In this document: in pieces, positions 33,336 to 41,199 of the stretch | Layout of the letters: every line of letters starts with the position of its first letter | How positions within the stretch are numbered: the first letter of the stretch is position 1 | From: Acidimicrobiia bacterium | GTDB lineage: Bacteria > Actinomycetota > Acidimicrobiia > IMCC26256 > PALSA-610 | DNA length: 54,394 nucleotides | NCBI GenBank assembly: GCA_017882905.1 | Contig: JADGOO010000066.1 | Coordinates: 1 to 54,394, forward strand | Direction of reading: 5' to 3' | Notes under the pieces: model-generated | The model's database searches: none | What the model was told of the DNA's origin: nothing | Seen by the model: only the letters and a program-made list of their open reading frames with translations | Translations under genes and position numbers: made by a program

Positions 33336-34763
33336 ATGACGTTCAACTCGCTGCAGTTCGCCGTGTTCTTCGCGGTCGTGTGGACCGCGTACTGGGCGCT
33401 CCCGCGCCGGCGCCTGCAGAACGTGCTGCTCCTTGCCGCGTCGTACGCGTTCTACGCCTGGTGGGACTGGCGCTTCATGTTCCTGCTCGCCGGCTCGACC
33501 GTCGTCGACTACTTCGCCGTGCGCCGAATGGAGGCCGTCGGCGACGACGAGCACCGCCGGCGTCGGTGGATGGTGTTCTCCGTCGCCGTCAACCTCACCG
33601 TGCTGGCGTTCTTCAAGTACTTCAACTTCTTCTCCGATTCGGCACTGAGTGGGCTGCGCCGGCTCGGCCTCGACGTCTCCGACCCGGTGTTGCGGTTCGC
33701 GCTGCCGATCGGCATCAGCTTCTACGTGTTCCACGAGATCAGCTACGCCGTCGACGTATACCGCCGCCGCACGCACGCCGAGCGCGACTTCGTGGTCTAC
33801 GCCGTGTTCGTCGCGTTCTTCCCGCAGCTCGTGGCCGGTCCGATCACGCGGGCTGCCCACATGCTCCCCCAGTTCCGGCGCGAGCGGCACTTCCCCGACT
33901 CGGAGCGCCTCTACTCCGGCGCGGTGCTCATCATGTCGGGCCTCTTCAAGAAGGTGGTGCTCGCCGACGGCGTGGCGCCCTACGTGAACACCGCCTTCGC
34001 CCATCCGCAGGGACGCGGCGCGATCCCGCTGGCCTTCGCCGCCGTTGGGTTCTCGATCCAGATCTACGGCGACTTCGCGGGCTACACCGACATCGCACGC
34101 GGCGTGGCGCGGTTGTTCGGCATCGAGCTCGCGCGCAACTTCGAGCAGCCGTACCTGTCGCGCAACATCACCGAGTTCTGGCGAACGTGGCACATCTCCC
34201 TGTCGAGCTGGCTGCACGACTACCTATACGTGCCGCTCGGTGGCAATCGGCGAACCCCGTTGGTCACGTATCGCAACCTCATGATCACGATGTTGCTCGG
34301 TGGCCTGTGGCACGGCGCCTCGTGGCACTTCGTCGTGTGGGGCGGGCTCAACGGGCTCGCGCTCGCGATCCATCGCGCTCGTAGTGGTCGGACCGCCCGC
34401 GGCCGGCCCGAGAGCCCCACTGCCGACGACGTGCCGTCGATCGTGGGCACGTTCGCGCTCGTGACGATGTTCTGGGTGTTCTTCCGGTCCGCTTCGCTCA
34501 GCGACGCCTGGACGTTCTTCTCCGCCATGGGTCATTCGATCATCGGGCGCCAGGCCGGCGCGTGGAAGCCGGCCGCCATCACGATCATGCTGTTCGCCGC
34601 CGCCACGGTGGCGATCGACGCGGTCGACCGGCGGCGCCTGGCGTTGCGACCGCTGCACGAGTGGCCAGGATGGCTCCAAGGCGCGTTGGCCGGGGCTACC
34701 GTCGTCGCACTCATCGTGTGGAGCGGCGCCGCCCCGCAACCCTTCATCTACTTCAGGTTCTGA
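33336..34763 (+). CDS. MBOAT-family membrane O-acyltransferase (AlgI-like)
   Basis: A 475-residue polytopic membrane protein of the MBOAT family. The signature FWRTWHISLSSWLHDYLY begins at 281, and His326 in LLGGLWHGASWHF is the conserved catalytic histidine. GPITRAAHMLPQF (168-180) and FFKYFNFF (92-99) are further AlgI-family blocks. It would move acetyl groups from a cytoplasmic donor across the membrane for transfer to the polysaccharide, with the SGNH-like protein just upstream as the extracytoplasmic partner. ATG 33336 comes 7 nt after the previous stop. Confidence 0.93.
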   Translation: MTFNSLQFAVFFAVVWTAYWALPRRRLQNVLLLAASYAFYAWWDWRFMFLLAGSTVVDYFAVRRMEAVGDDEHRRRRWMVFSVAVNLTVLAFFKYFNFFSDSALSGLRRLGLDVSDPVLRFALPIGISFYVFHEISYAVDVYRRRTHAERDFVVYAVFVAFFPQLVAGPITRAAHMLPQFRRERHFPDSERLYSGAVLIMSGLFKKVVLADGVAPYVNTAFAHPQGRGAIPLAFAAVGFSIQIYGDFAGYTDIARGVARLFGIELARNFEQPYLSRNITEFWRTWHISLSSWLHDYLYVPLGGNRRTPLVTYRNLMITMLLGGLWHGASWHFVVWGGLNGLALAIHRARSGRTARGRPESPTADDVPSIVGTFALVTMFWVFFRSASLSDAWTFFSAMGHSIIGRQAGAWKPAAITIMLFAAATVAIDAVDRRRLALRPLHEWPGWLQGALAGATVVALIVWSGAAPQPFIYFRF

Positions 34764-34767
34764 TCTT

Positions 34768-35409
34768 GTGACCGTGTCCGGAGCCGAGTCCCTGGAACAC
34801 GGCGGCCTGCGCCGCGTCGTTCTGATCGCGCAGATGATCGCCGTCACACCCATGCTCGTCGGCCTCGCCGTGGTCCGGGCGAGCGACCGAAGCCGGATCG
34901 ACGCCGACGTGCGTCGATGGAGCGAGATCGTCGGTGTCCCGTTCACGGCCCCATCGGTACGGGCCCTCCTCGCCCTGCTCGGTCGCTACAAGGAGTTCCG
35001 CACGCTCTACTGCTACCGGCTGCGCCGTGCCGGCGTCGGCGGCGCGATCGCCGCCGCGATCCTCGGCGTCGTGTTCCCCGGCGAGCGCACACTGCACCTC
35101 GCGTGCGCCGACATCGGCCCCGGCCTGTTCATCCAGCACGGCTTCGCGACGATCGTGGCCGCGCGCCGTGTCGGCGCCAACTGCTGGATCAACCAACAGG
35201 TCACGATCGGATTCGATCGGCCCGGAGCACGCCCGGTGCTCGGCGACGGTGTGAGCGTGCACGCCGGCGCCAAGGTGCTCGGCGACATCACGATCGGCGA
35301 CGGCGCGCGCATCGGCGCGAACGCCGTGGTGCTCGACGACGTTCCGGCCGGCTACACGGCCGTCGGCATACCCGCGCGCATGTTGGCCCCCAAGGCCGAG
35401 CGCGGCTGA
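34768..35409 (+). CDS. Left-handed beta-helix (hexapeptide) O-acetyltransferase, CysE-like
   Basis: A 213-residue acetyltransferase related to serine O-acetyltransferase. The C-terminal half carries hexapeptide repeats (e.g. IGPGLFIQHGFATIVAARRV, VLGDGVSVHAGAKVLGDI, IGDGARIGANAVVLDDV) and ends VPAGYTAVGIPARML, the usual acetyl-CoA site. The N terminus has one hydrophobic segment followed by RIDADVRRW, as in CysE-type proteins of polysaccharide clusters. GTG 34768 lies 4 nt after the MBOAT stop. It probably O-acetylates a sugar in the cytoplasm; a true cysE role is less likely here. Confidence 0.82.
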   Translation: MTVSGAESLEHGGLRRVVLIAQMIAVTPMLVGLAVVRASDRSRIDADVRRWSEIVGVPFTAPSVRALLALLGRYKEFRTLYCYRLRRAGVGGAIAAAILGVVFPGERTLHLACADIGPGLFIQHGFATIVAARRVGANCWINQQVTIGFDRPGARPVLGDGVSVHAGAKVLGDITIGDGARIGANAVVLDDVPAGYTAVGIPARMLAPKAERG

Positions 35410-35411
35410 CG

Positions 35412-36530
35412 GTGCACGTCTACTGGTACTGGCCGTTCGTCCGCAGCGAGGAGCTCGGCCTCGGCGCCGCGCTCGTCGAGCGCGGCCATCACGTGACGCT
35501 CCACACCATCGCAGAACGCATCGAAGCCGGCGTGCCTGATGGCGTGATGCTTCGCGACGACATTCCCGGCGCTCCGGCGCGCCGCGAACGGTCGCTGCCA
35601 TGGCTCGCATCTCGAGCGCTCGTGTATCCGCGTCGGGCGCGTGCCAGGGCCGCGACCGTGGCGGCGCTCCGGCCCGACGTCGCGCACATCGTCTACCTCA
35701 ACTACTTCACCGACGGGTTCGCGCTGCGCCGGCTCGCGCAGCTCGCACCAGTGGTCAGCACGGTGCACGACGTGGTTCCGCATCAGGGTCGTGTGCCGCG
35801 AGCGATGGAACGCCGCCTGCTCGCGCGGCAGTACGCGGCCGCGGGCACGATCATCGTGCACCATCCGAGCGTTGCGACGCGCCTCACCGCCGAGTTCGAA
35901 GTGGATCCCGAGCGGATCCATCACGTGGCGTGGGCAGTCCCCGAGTACGAGATCGTGCCGCGGCCGGCCGAGCCGGAGCCGTTCGTGGTGCTGCTCTTCG
36001 GCACCTTGCGCCGCAACAAAGGCATCGATGTGCTCATCGACGCGTTCCGGCGCCTCGACCGCAAGGAGGTGCGGCTCGTGGTGGCCGGACGGGGCTTCGC
36101 CGATGTGGAGCACGCCGTGCAGGCCGCGGCGGCGGCCGACACCCGGATCGTCGCCGAGATCGGCCGAGTGAGCGACGCCCGCAAGCAGGAGCTCTACCGA
36201 GCGGCCGACCTCGTGGTGCTGCCCTACACCTCGTTTGCGTCGCAGAGCGCGGTGCTGCACGACGCCTACGCGCACGGGCGCCCGGTCGTGGTGAGTGACG
36301 TGGGTGCATTGGGAGATGCCGTACGCGCCGACGGCACCGGGTGGGTGGTCCGCCCCGGCGACGCCGAGGCCCTCGCCGCTGCGATCGAGCAGGCCGCCGC
36401 CGACCCCCACGGCCGCCGCCAGGCCGGTGCAGCCGCTGCCGCGACGGCCCACGCACGGCGCCCGGCCGCCGTCGCCGGGGCGCTGGAGCGGGTGTACGCC
36501 CACGCATCGGGCCGCAGGGCAACCCATTGA
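35412..36530 (+). CDS. Glycosyltransferase family 4-like protein
   Basis: A 372-residue GT-B protein. It begins directly with the first strand (VHVYWYWPFV), has STVHDVVPHQG in the acceptor domain and LLFGTLRRNKGIDVLIDAF as the start of the donor domain. The GT4 E-x7-E position reads SFASQSAVLHDA, so the first Glu is not conserved. The C-terminal ~60 residues are Ala- and Arg-rich. GTG 35412 is 2 nt after the previous stop. It is the last of the plus-strand genes 32240-36530. Confidence 0.83.
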   Translation: MHVYWYWPFVRSEELGLGAALVERGHHVTLHTIAERIEAGVPDGVMLRDDIPGAPARRERSLPWLASRALVYPRRARARAATVAALRPDVAHIVYLNYFTDGFALRRLAQLAPVVSTVHDVVPHQGRVPRAMERRLLARQYAAAGTIIVHHPSVATRLTAEFEVDPERIHHVAWAVPEYEIVPRPAEPEPFVVLLFGTLRRNKGIDVLIDAFRRLDRKEVRLVVAGRGFADVEHAVQAAAAADTRIVAEIGRVSDARKQELYRAADLVVLPYTSFASQSAVLHDAYAHGRPVVVSDVGALGDAVRADGTGWVVRPGDAEALAAAIEQAAADPHGRRQAGAAAAATAHARRPAAVAGALERVYAHASGRRATH

Positions 36531-36581
36531 AACAACTTGCAACGAACCTGTGAAGCCCGCCACCCCGACCGGCCCCCGCCA

Positions 36582-36610
36582 TTGTGAGGCCGCCGACGCT
36601 GTGCTGTAAT
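36582..36610 (+). promoter_or_regulatory. Strong predicted promoter for the Wzz-kinase gene
   Basis: TTGTGA (36582-36587), a 17-nt spacer, and TGTAAT (36605-36610) preceded by the extended TG dinucleotide (TGC). It is among the best sigma-70-like matches in the window. Transcription would start near 36617, leaving a leader of about 104 nt before GTG 36721. Confidence 0.65.
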
Positions 36611-36630
36611 GGCCTCGCACTGATCAACAC

Positions 36631-36659
36631 AGGCGGCGCCGCGCGGGGCGTCGCCGCCT
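36631..36659 (+). promoter_or_regulatory. Stem-loop in the leader of the Wzz-kinase gene
   Basis: AGGCGGCG (36631-36638) and CGCCGCCT (36652-36659) form a perfect 8-bp stem with a 13-nt G/C-rich loop, inside the predicted 5' leader. No T-run follows, so attenuation by translation or protein binding is more likely than simple termination. Confidence 0.45.
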
Positions 36660-36720
36660 CAATGGAACACGCGTCAACCTCCGGTCGGGCGAGGGTTTTC
36701 GGGGAGCTGGGACAGCGGAC

Positions 36721-38451
36721 GTGCGAGCAGTCGAGATTCTCGTTGCCTTGCGGCGCCGTTGGCGTCTGATCCTGATCTTCGTGGCCCTGGCCACGGCGAT
36801 CTCGTGGTTCACGGTCCCGGCCGCCAAGGGCGGCGTGACGGGCCCCCGCACGTACACGGCGGGCCTGCACGTCCGTTCGCTCACCAAGACGAACCTCGAC
36901 GACGTGGCCCTCGATGCCGCCGAAGGCGTTGTGCCCAACGCCGTGCGCGCCAAGTTCCTGCTGCCGCCGTCGTACGCCACCGGCGTCGACCCGGCCGACA
37001 ACCGCGGCGCACCCCGCAAGGTTCGCATCGGTACGCCCAAGACGTACATCGTCGATCTGACCGTCAAGCCCGACTACTCGCGCAACCTGGTGCGGATCAC
37101 CGGCAATGGCACGAACCCGATCGCCGTCAAGACGATCGTCGAAGCGCTCGGTGCCGCGCTCATCGACTTCGAGAACACGCGTGACGCGATCGGAATCGGG
37201 ACGCAGATCACGACGGCCGAAGCCGACATCAAAAAGACCCAGGCCGACCTGACCAACTACAAGAATGCCAACGCCGCGTGCGCCGACGCGGCCTGCCGGC
37301 GGACGACGCTGATCCAGGTGCGTGAGACCGACAACCAGCTGAAGACGAAGCAGACCGCGCTCGGACGCCTGAAGTCCCAGCAACAGAAGAAGGCACCGCG
37401 CTTCTATCCGCAGGAGTCGAACGTCCAAGCCGCGCCGGTGCTCACGACGAGCGGTGTGACGATCCCCCGGCGGCGACCGATCCGCGTGGCGCTCGGGATG
37501 ATGATCGGCTTCCTCGTCGGTGCGCTGGCGGCATACGGGGCAAGCCGGTTCGACACGTCGATCTACGGCGTGGCGTCCACCGAGGAGATCACCCGTCTCC
37601 CCGTGCTCTGCGAGATCCCGTACGTGTCGTCGTCGCGACGGCGACGCTTCGACGTGCTCACGCACATGATGCCCACCTCGAGGATCGCCGACGCCTACCG
37701 CGGGTTGCGCACGTCGGTGCAGCTCATGTGGATGGCCAACGCCAGCGCGGGCGACGACGCCACACCACGCACGTTGCTGGTCACCTCCGCAGGTCCGAGC
37801 GAAGGCAAGTCGACCACGTGCGCCAACCTCGCGGCAGCGTACGGCGAGATGGGCAAGTCGGTGATCGTGCTCGACCTCGACTACCGCCGTCGTCGGCTCT
37901 ACAAGTTCCTCGACGCCGCCCCGGAACCCCATCTCGAGAACACCGGCACCACGAGCGAGCCGCACGTCGACATCGAGCGCCTCGCGCAGACGACGGGGAT
38001 CCCGGGCGTGCGCTTCATCAACAGCGCCGATTCCACGTCGACTCCGGCCGACGCGATGCTCGCCGGCCAGGCCGCCATCCAAGCAGCGCGGGAAGTTGCC
38101 GACATCGTCATCATCGACACGCCGCCGTTGCTGGTCACGAACGACGCGTTCGACCTCTTGCCGTACGCCGATGCGGTGATCCTCATGGCACGCGACGCCA
38201 CGACCAAGACGAATGCGCTGAGTCGGGCCACACAGCAGCTCCGGCGCCTCGACGCACCGGTGCTCGGTGTGGCGCTCATCGGAGCGGTGAGCTCTCGACC
38301 CGGCTACGGCTACGGCTACGGCTACTCGTACGGCTACAGCTACTCCCGTTACGGCTACGGCTACTCGTACCACCAGGAGAAGCCCGGCCGCTTCCGCGGG
38401 CGTCGCAAGCAGCACCAGGACGAGAAGCCGCCCGTCGTCACGGCCGACTGA
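36721..38451 (+). CDS. Fused Wzz-type chain-length regulator and BY-kinase with Tyr-rich tail
   Basis: A 576-residue polysaccharide co-polymerase. The N-terminal Wzz-like domain runs between membrane segments near 14-32 and 255-273, with a coiled-coil-like middle (162-222). The C-terminal cytoplasmic kinase has Walker A SAGPSEGKSTT (356-366), Walker A' VIVLDLDYRRR (381-391) and Walker B DIVIIDTPP (461-469). Residues 527-552 are a Gly/Ser-Tyr repeat with 11 tyrosines, the likely autophosphorylation cluster. Such proteins control chain length and export. No low-molecular-weight tyrosine phosphatase gene was recognised in this window. Start GTG 36721, with GGGGAG 14 nt upstream. Confidence 0.9.
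   Translation: MRAVEILVALRRRWRLILIFVALATAISWFTVPAAKGGVTGPRTYTAGLHVRSLTKTNLDDVALDAAEGVVPNAVRAKFLLPPSYATGVDPADNRGAPRKVRIGTPKTYIVDLTVKPDYSRNLVRITGNGTNPIAVKTIVEALGAALIDFENTRDAIGIGTQITTAEADIKKTQADLTNYKNANAACADAACRRTTLIQVRETDNQLKTKQTALGRLKSQQQKKAPRFYPQESNVQAAPVLTTSGVTIPRRRPIRVALGMMIGFLVGALAAYGASRFDTSIYGVASTEEITRLPVLCEIPYVSSSRRRRFDVLTHMMPTSRIADAYRGLRTSVQLMWMANASAGDDATPRTLLVTSAGPSEGKSTTCANLAAAYGEMGKSVIVLDLDYRRRRLYKFLDAAPEPHLENTGTTSEPHVDIERLAQTTGIPGVRFINSADSTSTPADAMLAGQAAIQAAREVADIVIIDTPPLLVTNDAFDLLPYADAVILMARDATTKTNALSRATQQLRRLDAPVLGVALIGAVSSRPGYGYGYGYSYGYSYSRYGYGYSYHQEKPGRFRGRRKQHQDEKPPVVTAD
38299..38376 (+). repeat. Tandem Gly/Ser-Tyr codon repeat encoding the kinase tyrosine cluster
   Basis: The stretch is built of GGC-TAC and (T/A)GC/TCG-TAC dipeptide units, 11 Tyr codons in 26 residues, all but none far apart. 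Such a repeat can expand or contract in frame, changing the number of phosphorylation sites. Confidence 0.75.
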
Positions 38452-38466
38452 CCGGCCGGTCGGCGC

Positions 38467-40011
38467 GTGCGCGGAGCCTGGCTCGACGACGACGGCCTTC
38501 CCGCGTGGCGCAATCGCGCCGAAGCGACGGAGCCCGGCGCCGACGGCGAGAGCGCCTCCGACGCCACCGCGAGCGACGACGAGCGTGCGGCGCCCGGACG
38601 CAGCGCGGGCGCACCAGGGCGCGGTGGGTGGCTGCCGACCGATCCTGAACCGACACGCACCGGCACGCTTGCCGACACCACGAGAGCGCCCGCATGGGCC
38701 GTGCTCCTCTGCGTGATCGGCTTCGGCGCCGTCGGCGCCATGATCCTCACCGCGGTGCTCAACAGCGACGGCGAGCTGCTCACGGGTTCCGAGGTCGGCA
38801 TCGTGTTGCTGTTGGTGTCGATCACCGCGTTCCGGTTCATCGCCAAGCACGACGAGAACCCGGCGCTCGTCCCGCTGCTCACGGCCGCCCTCTCGGTGAA
38901 GATCATCGGCACGTTCGCCCGCTACCAGGTCGGTACGAGCGTCTACGACCGCTCCGATGCCACGAACTACGACACCTACGGCCGGCGCTGGGCCACCGAC
39001 TACCTCTCGCACGGCGCGCTGCCGGGCGTCAAGAGCTGGAGCGGAACCAACTTCATCCGCCTGCTCACCGCCGAGCTCTACAACATCTTGCCGGCTTCGG
39101 AGTTCGCCGCCTTCATCGTTTTCTCGTGGCTCAGCTTCGTGGGCCTGATCCTCTTCTGGCGCGCCTTCCGACGCGTGTACCCGAACGGTGAGCGCAAGTA
39201 CTTCTACCTGGTGATGTTCGCGCCCTCGATGGTGTACTGGCCGTCGTCGCTCGGCAAGGAAGCGATCGTCATCCTCGGGCTCGGCGCCGCTACCTACGGG
39301 TTCGCGCGTTGCCTCACCAAGGCGGTCATCAGCGGAACCGCATTCGTGGCTGCGGGCATCGTGCTCGTCACGTACGTGCGCGCCCACGTGGCCCTGGTGC
39401 TGCTCATCGGCATGTTCTTCGCGGTGATGCTGCGCAAGCGACCCAAGGGCCAGCTCATCGGCACCGTCGCCACGTTGCTCGTGTTCGTCGTCGTGGGGCT
39501 GTACGTGGGGCGCCAGGCCAACTCGTACTTCAAGACCGACGTGAGCAACACGAGTGACGTGTCGAGCCAGTTCTCCGATGCAGTGAGCCGCACCCACCAG
39601 GGCGGCTCGGAGTTCAACCCTGTCCCGATCCACTCGCCTGCCGACTTCCCGTACGCAGCCATCACGGTGCTGTTCCGGCCGTTCCCCTGGGAATCGGGCT
39701 CGATCCAGGAGCTGCTCACCTCGTTCGAGTCGCTCGTCTATGCGGGCGTGCTCATCACCGGCGCGAAACGGCTCGCCGGTCGCGTGCGGCGCGATCAGCC
39801 GATCGCGTTGTACGCGTTCGGCACGACCGTCGTCTTCATCATCGTGTTCTCGAACTTCGCCAACTTCGGCATCCTGGCGCGTCAACGAACACAGGTGCTG
39901 CCGTTCCTCTTCATGTTGCTGTGCGTGCCCGAGCGACCGAAGAAGGATCGCTACACGCCCATCATGCAACAGGTGCTCGAGAAGATGGACAGCTCCGAGC
40001 CGGCCGCCTGA
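38467..40011 (+). CDS. Polytopic membrane protein, candidate polysaccharide polymerase
   Basis: A 514-residue protein with a ~75-residue cytoplasmic, acidic/Pro-rich N terminus followed by about 10 membrane segments. Blocks such as YVGRQANSYFKTD and GILARQRTQVLPFLFMLLC resemble membrane proteins of EPS loci with Wzy/EpsG-like roles; a DRSDATNYDTYGRRW block after the third segment may be an extracytoplasmic active loop. No exact family is recognised. GTG 38467 is 15 nt after the kinase stop, so the two are probably one operon. The C terminus shares the palindrome TGATCA with the convergent gene. Confidence 0.6.
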   Translation: MRGAWLDDDGLPAWRNRAEATEPGADGESASDATASDDERAAPGRSAGAPGRGGWLPTDPEPTRTGTLADTTRAPAWAVLLCVIGFGAVGAMILTAVLNSDGELLTGSEVGIVLLLVSITAFRFIAKHDENPALVPLLTAALSVKIIGTFARYQVGTSVYDRSDATNYDTYGRRWATDYLSHGALPGVKSWSGTNFIRLLTAELYNILPASEFAAFIVFSWLSFVGLILFWRAFRRVYPNGERKYFYLVMFAPSMVYWPSSLGKEAIVILGLGAATYGFARCLTKAVISGTAFVAAGIVLVTYVRAHVALVLLIGMFFAVMLRKRPKGQLIGTVATLLVFVVVGLYVGRQANSYFKTDVSNTSDVSSQFSDAVSRTHQGGSEFNPVPIHSPADFPYAAITVLFRPFPWESGSIQELLTSFESLVYAGVLITGAKRLAGRVRRDQPIALYAFGTTVVFIIVFSNFANFGILARQRTQVLPFLFMLLCVPERPKKDRYTPIMQQVLEKMDSSEPAA

Positions 40012-40959
40012 TCAGACGCGATCGGCCTGTCGGGCCTTGCCCCACCGGCGCGGCGACGGCACGAAGGCGCGCGCCAACAGCGTTGCCGCCACCCCGATGG
40101 GCACGAGCGTGAACATGGCGACATCGCTCGCCTCCCGCGCGGTCACCGTGATGACGAAGAGCGCGATGGCCGCTTGGCCGAGCAGCGCGACCACCACGAC
40201 GATCGCCCGGCTGTCGTCGAGCTGCTTGCTGCGCCGCTTGCGAGACTGGTGCGGCACCGGTCGGGTCAGGAACCGGCTCAACGGCTCGAACAGCAAGAAG
40301 CCGAGCCCGCCCGCCGCCGCGGCCACTCGCGCCGGACGGTTGTCGGCCACGAGGGCCACGATCCAGAAGTAGCTCGCGGCGAGACAGGCGGTCCCCGCGG
40401 CGCCGAACCGCACTCTCGGTTGCGGCAACGCCGCAACCACCACGACGATCAGGGCACCGAACAGCACCGCGCCCGGATCCGTGCCACCCGACACGAGGTG
40501 AGCCGGCACGATGGCGGCCACCGGCAGGAGCAACAGCGCGAAGCCGTCGCGTGCGTGTTCCTTCTCGAAGTCGGCGAGCACGATCGCCGCCCCCCACGTG
40601 AGCGCGCCGACCGCGATGCGCGTGCCGATGGCGAGCCCGGGGACCGACGCGAACACCAGCAGCACGCTGCCCGGTCCGTATGCGAGCATCGACGGCCACG
40701 AGGAGATGCGCGGCGCAACGAGGCCGCCGATCGTGAGCAGGCCGAGCGCCGCGAACACGAGGACGGGGACGGCACCCGGATAGTGCAGCTGCGCGCGCAC
40801 CGCGATGAGCGCGGCGACAGCGATCGGCACGCCGAGCACGCCGGGGCGTTTGCCGCGCCGCAAGACGAGCGCAATGACGGCTGACGCAAGCAACGCGATC
40901 GCGCCGGCCAGCAGCCCACGACCGAACGCGTGCACATCGAAGAGCCCGGCGAGCACCAC
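40012..40959 (-). CDS. Polytopic membrane protein of unknown function, paralogue of 7833-8810
   Basis: A 315-residue protein with about 11 hydrophobic segments. I do not recognise the family. It matches the protein at 7833-8810 in segment number, length and several blocks (LLAGAIALLASAVIALVL; VLADFEKEHARDGFALLL; DNRPARVAAAAGGLGFLLFEPL). A basic cytoplasmic stretch HQSRKRRSKQLDD follows segment 9. Its GTG start abuts the stop of the PqqD-like gene, placing it last in the HPrK-like cassette. A transporter or a membrane partner for the cassette is conceivable, not shown. Confidence 0.6.
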   Translation of the reverse strand: MVLAGLFDVHAFGRGLLAGAIALLASAVIALVLRRGKRPGVLGVPIAVAALIAVRAQLHYPGAVPVLVFAALGLLTIGGLVAPRISSWPSMLAYGPGSVLLVFASVPGLAIGTRIAVGALTWGAAIVLADFEKEHARDGFALLLLPVAAIVPAHLVSGGTDPGAVLFGALIVVVVAALPQPRVRFGAAGTACLAASYFWIVALVADNRPARVAAAAGGLGFLLFEPLSRFLTRPVPHQSRKRRSKQLDDSRAIVVVVALLGQAAIALFVITVTAREASDVAMFTLVPIGVAATLLARAFVPSPRRWGKARQADRV

Positions 40960-41199
40960 CTAATGCACCAGTCCGAGGTCCACGAGCTCCGCGATGAACT
41001 GCTCGATGTCGCTGGGGCGATCCGGTGAGATCGACGCGGCGATGGTCGCGGCGCTTCGGCTGCCGTCGACGAGACGCCAGATCGCCGCGCCGGTGGCATT
41101 GAGACGATGCACGCGCCCGGTCGCGATCTCGAACACCACCGCCTCCCCGTCGAGCTCCACCGACTCGAGCCCTGCCCCTCGCGTGAGCCTATCGGTCAC
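40960..41199 (-). CDS. PqqD-like peptide-chaperone-type protein
   Basis: A 79-residue protein of the PqqD/winged-helix RRE type. VVFEIATGRVHRLNATGAAIWRLVDGS matches the PqqD core, followed by the second helical half IEQFIAELVDLGLVH. PqqD domains bind peptides in RiPP and related systems. GTG 41199 overlaps the stop of the HPr-kinase-like gene by 4 nt. Small PqqD proteins next to an HPrK-like kinase are known as the HPr-rel-A arrangement (from memory of TIGRFAM names), whose chemistry is not understood. Confidence 0.82.
   Translation of the reverse strand: MTDRLTRGAGLESVELDGEAVVFEIATGRVHRLNATGAAIWRLVDGSRSAATIAASISPDRPSDIEQFIAELVDLGLVH

Noticed and set aside
34768-35409. Housekeeping serine O-acetyltransferase CysE
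   Set aside because: No cysK or other cysteine gene is adjacent; it is in the O-acetylation group between MBOAT and a glycosyltransferase, so a glycan role is more likely.
38299-38376. CRISPR or regulatory tandem repeat
   Set aside because: The repeat is in frame and encodes the tyrosine cluster; units are dipeptide codons with no spacers.
36034-39969. Very long minus-strand open frame (over 1300 codons)
   Set aside because: It lies antisense to the glycosyltransferase, Wzz-kinase and polymerase-like genes. Its translation is Arg/Glu/His/Gly-rich low complexity with no domain, as expected in high-GC DNA opposite real genes.
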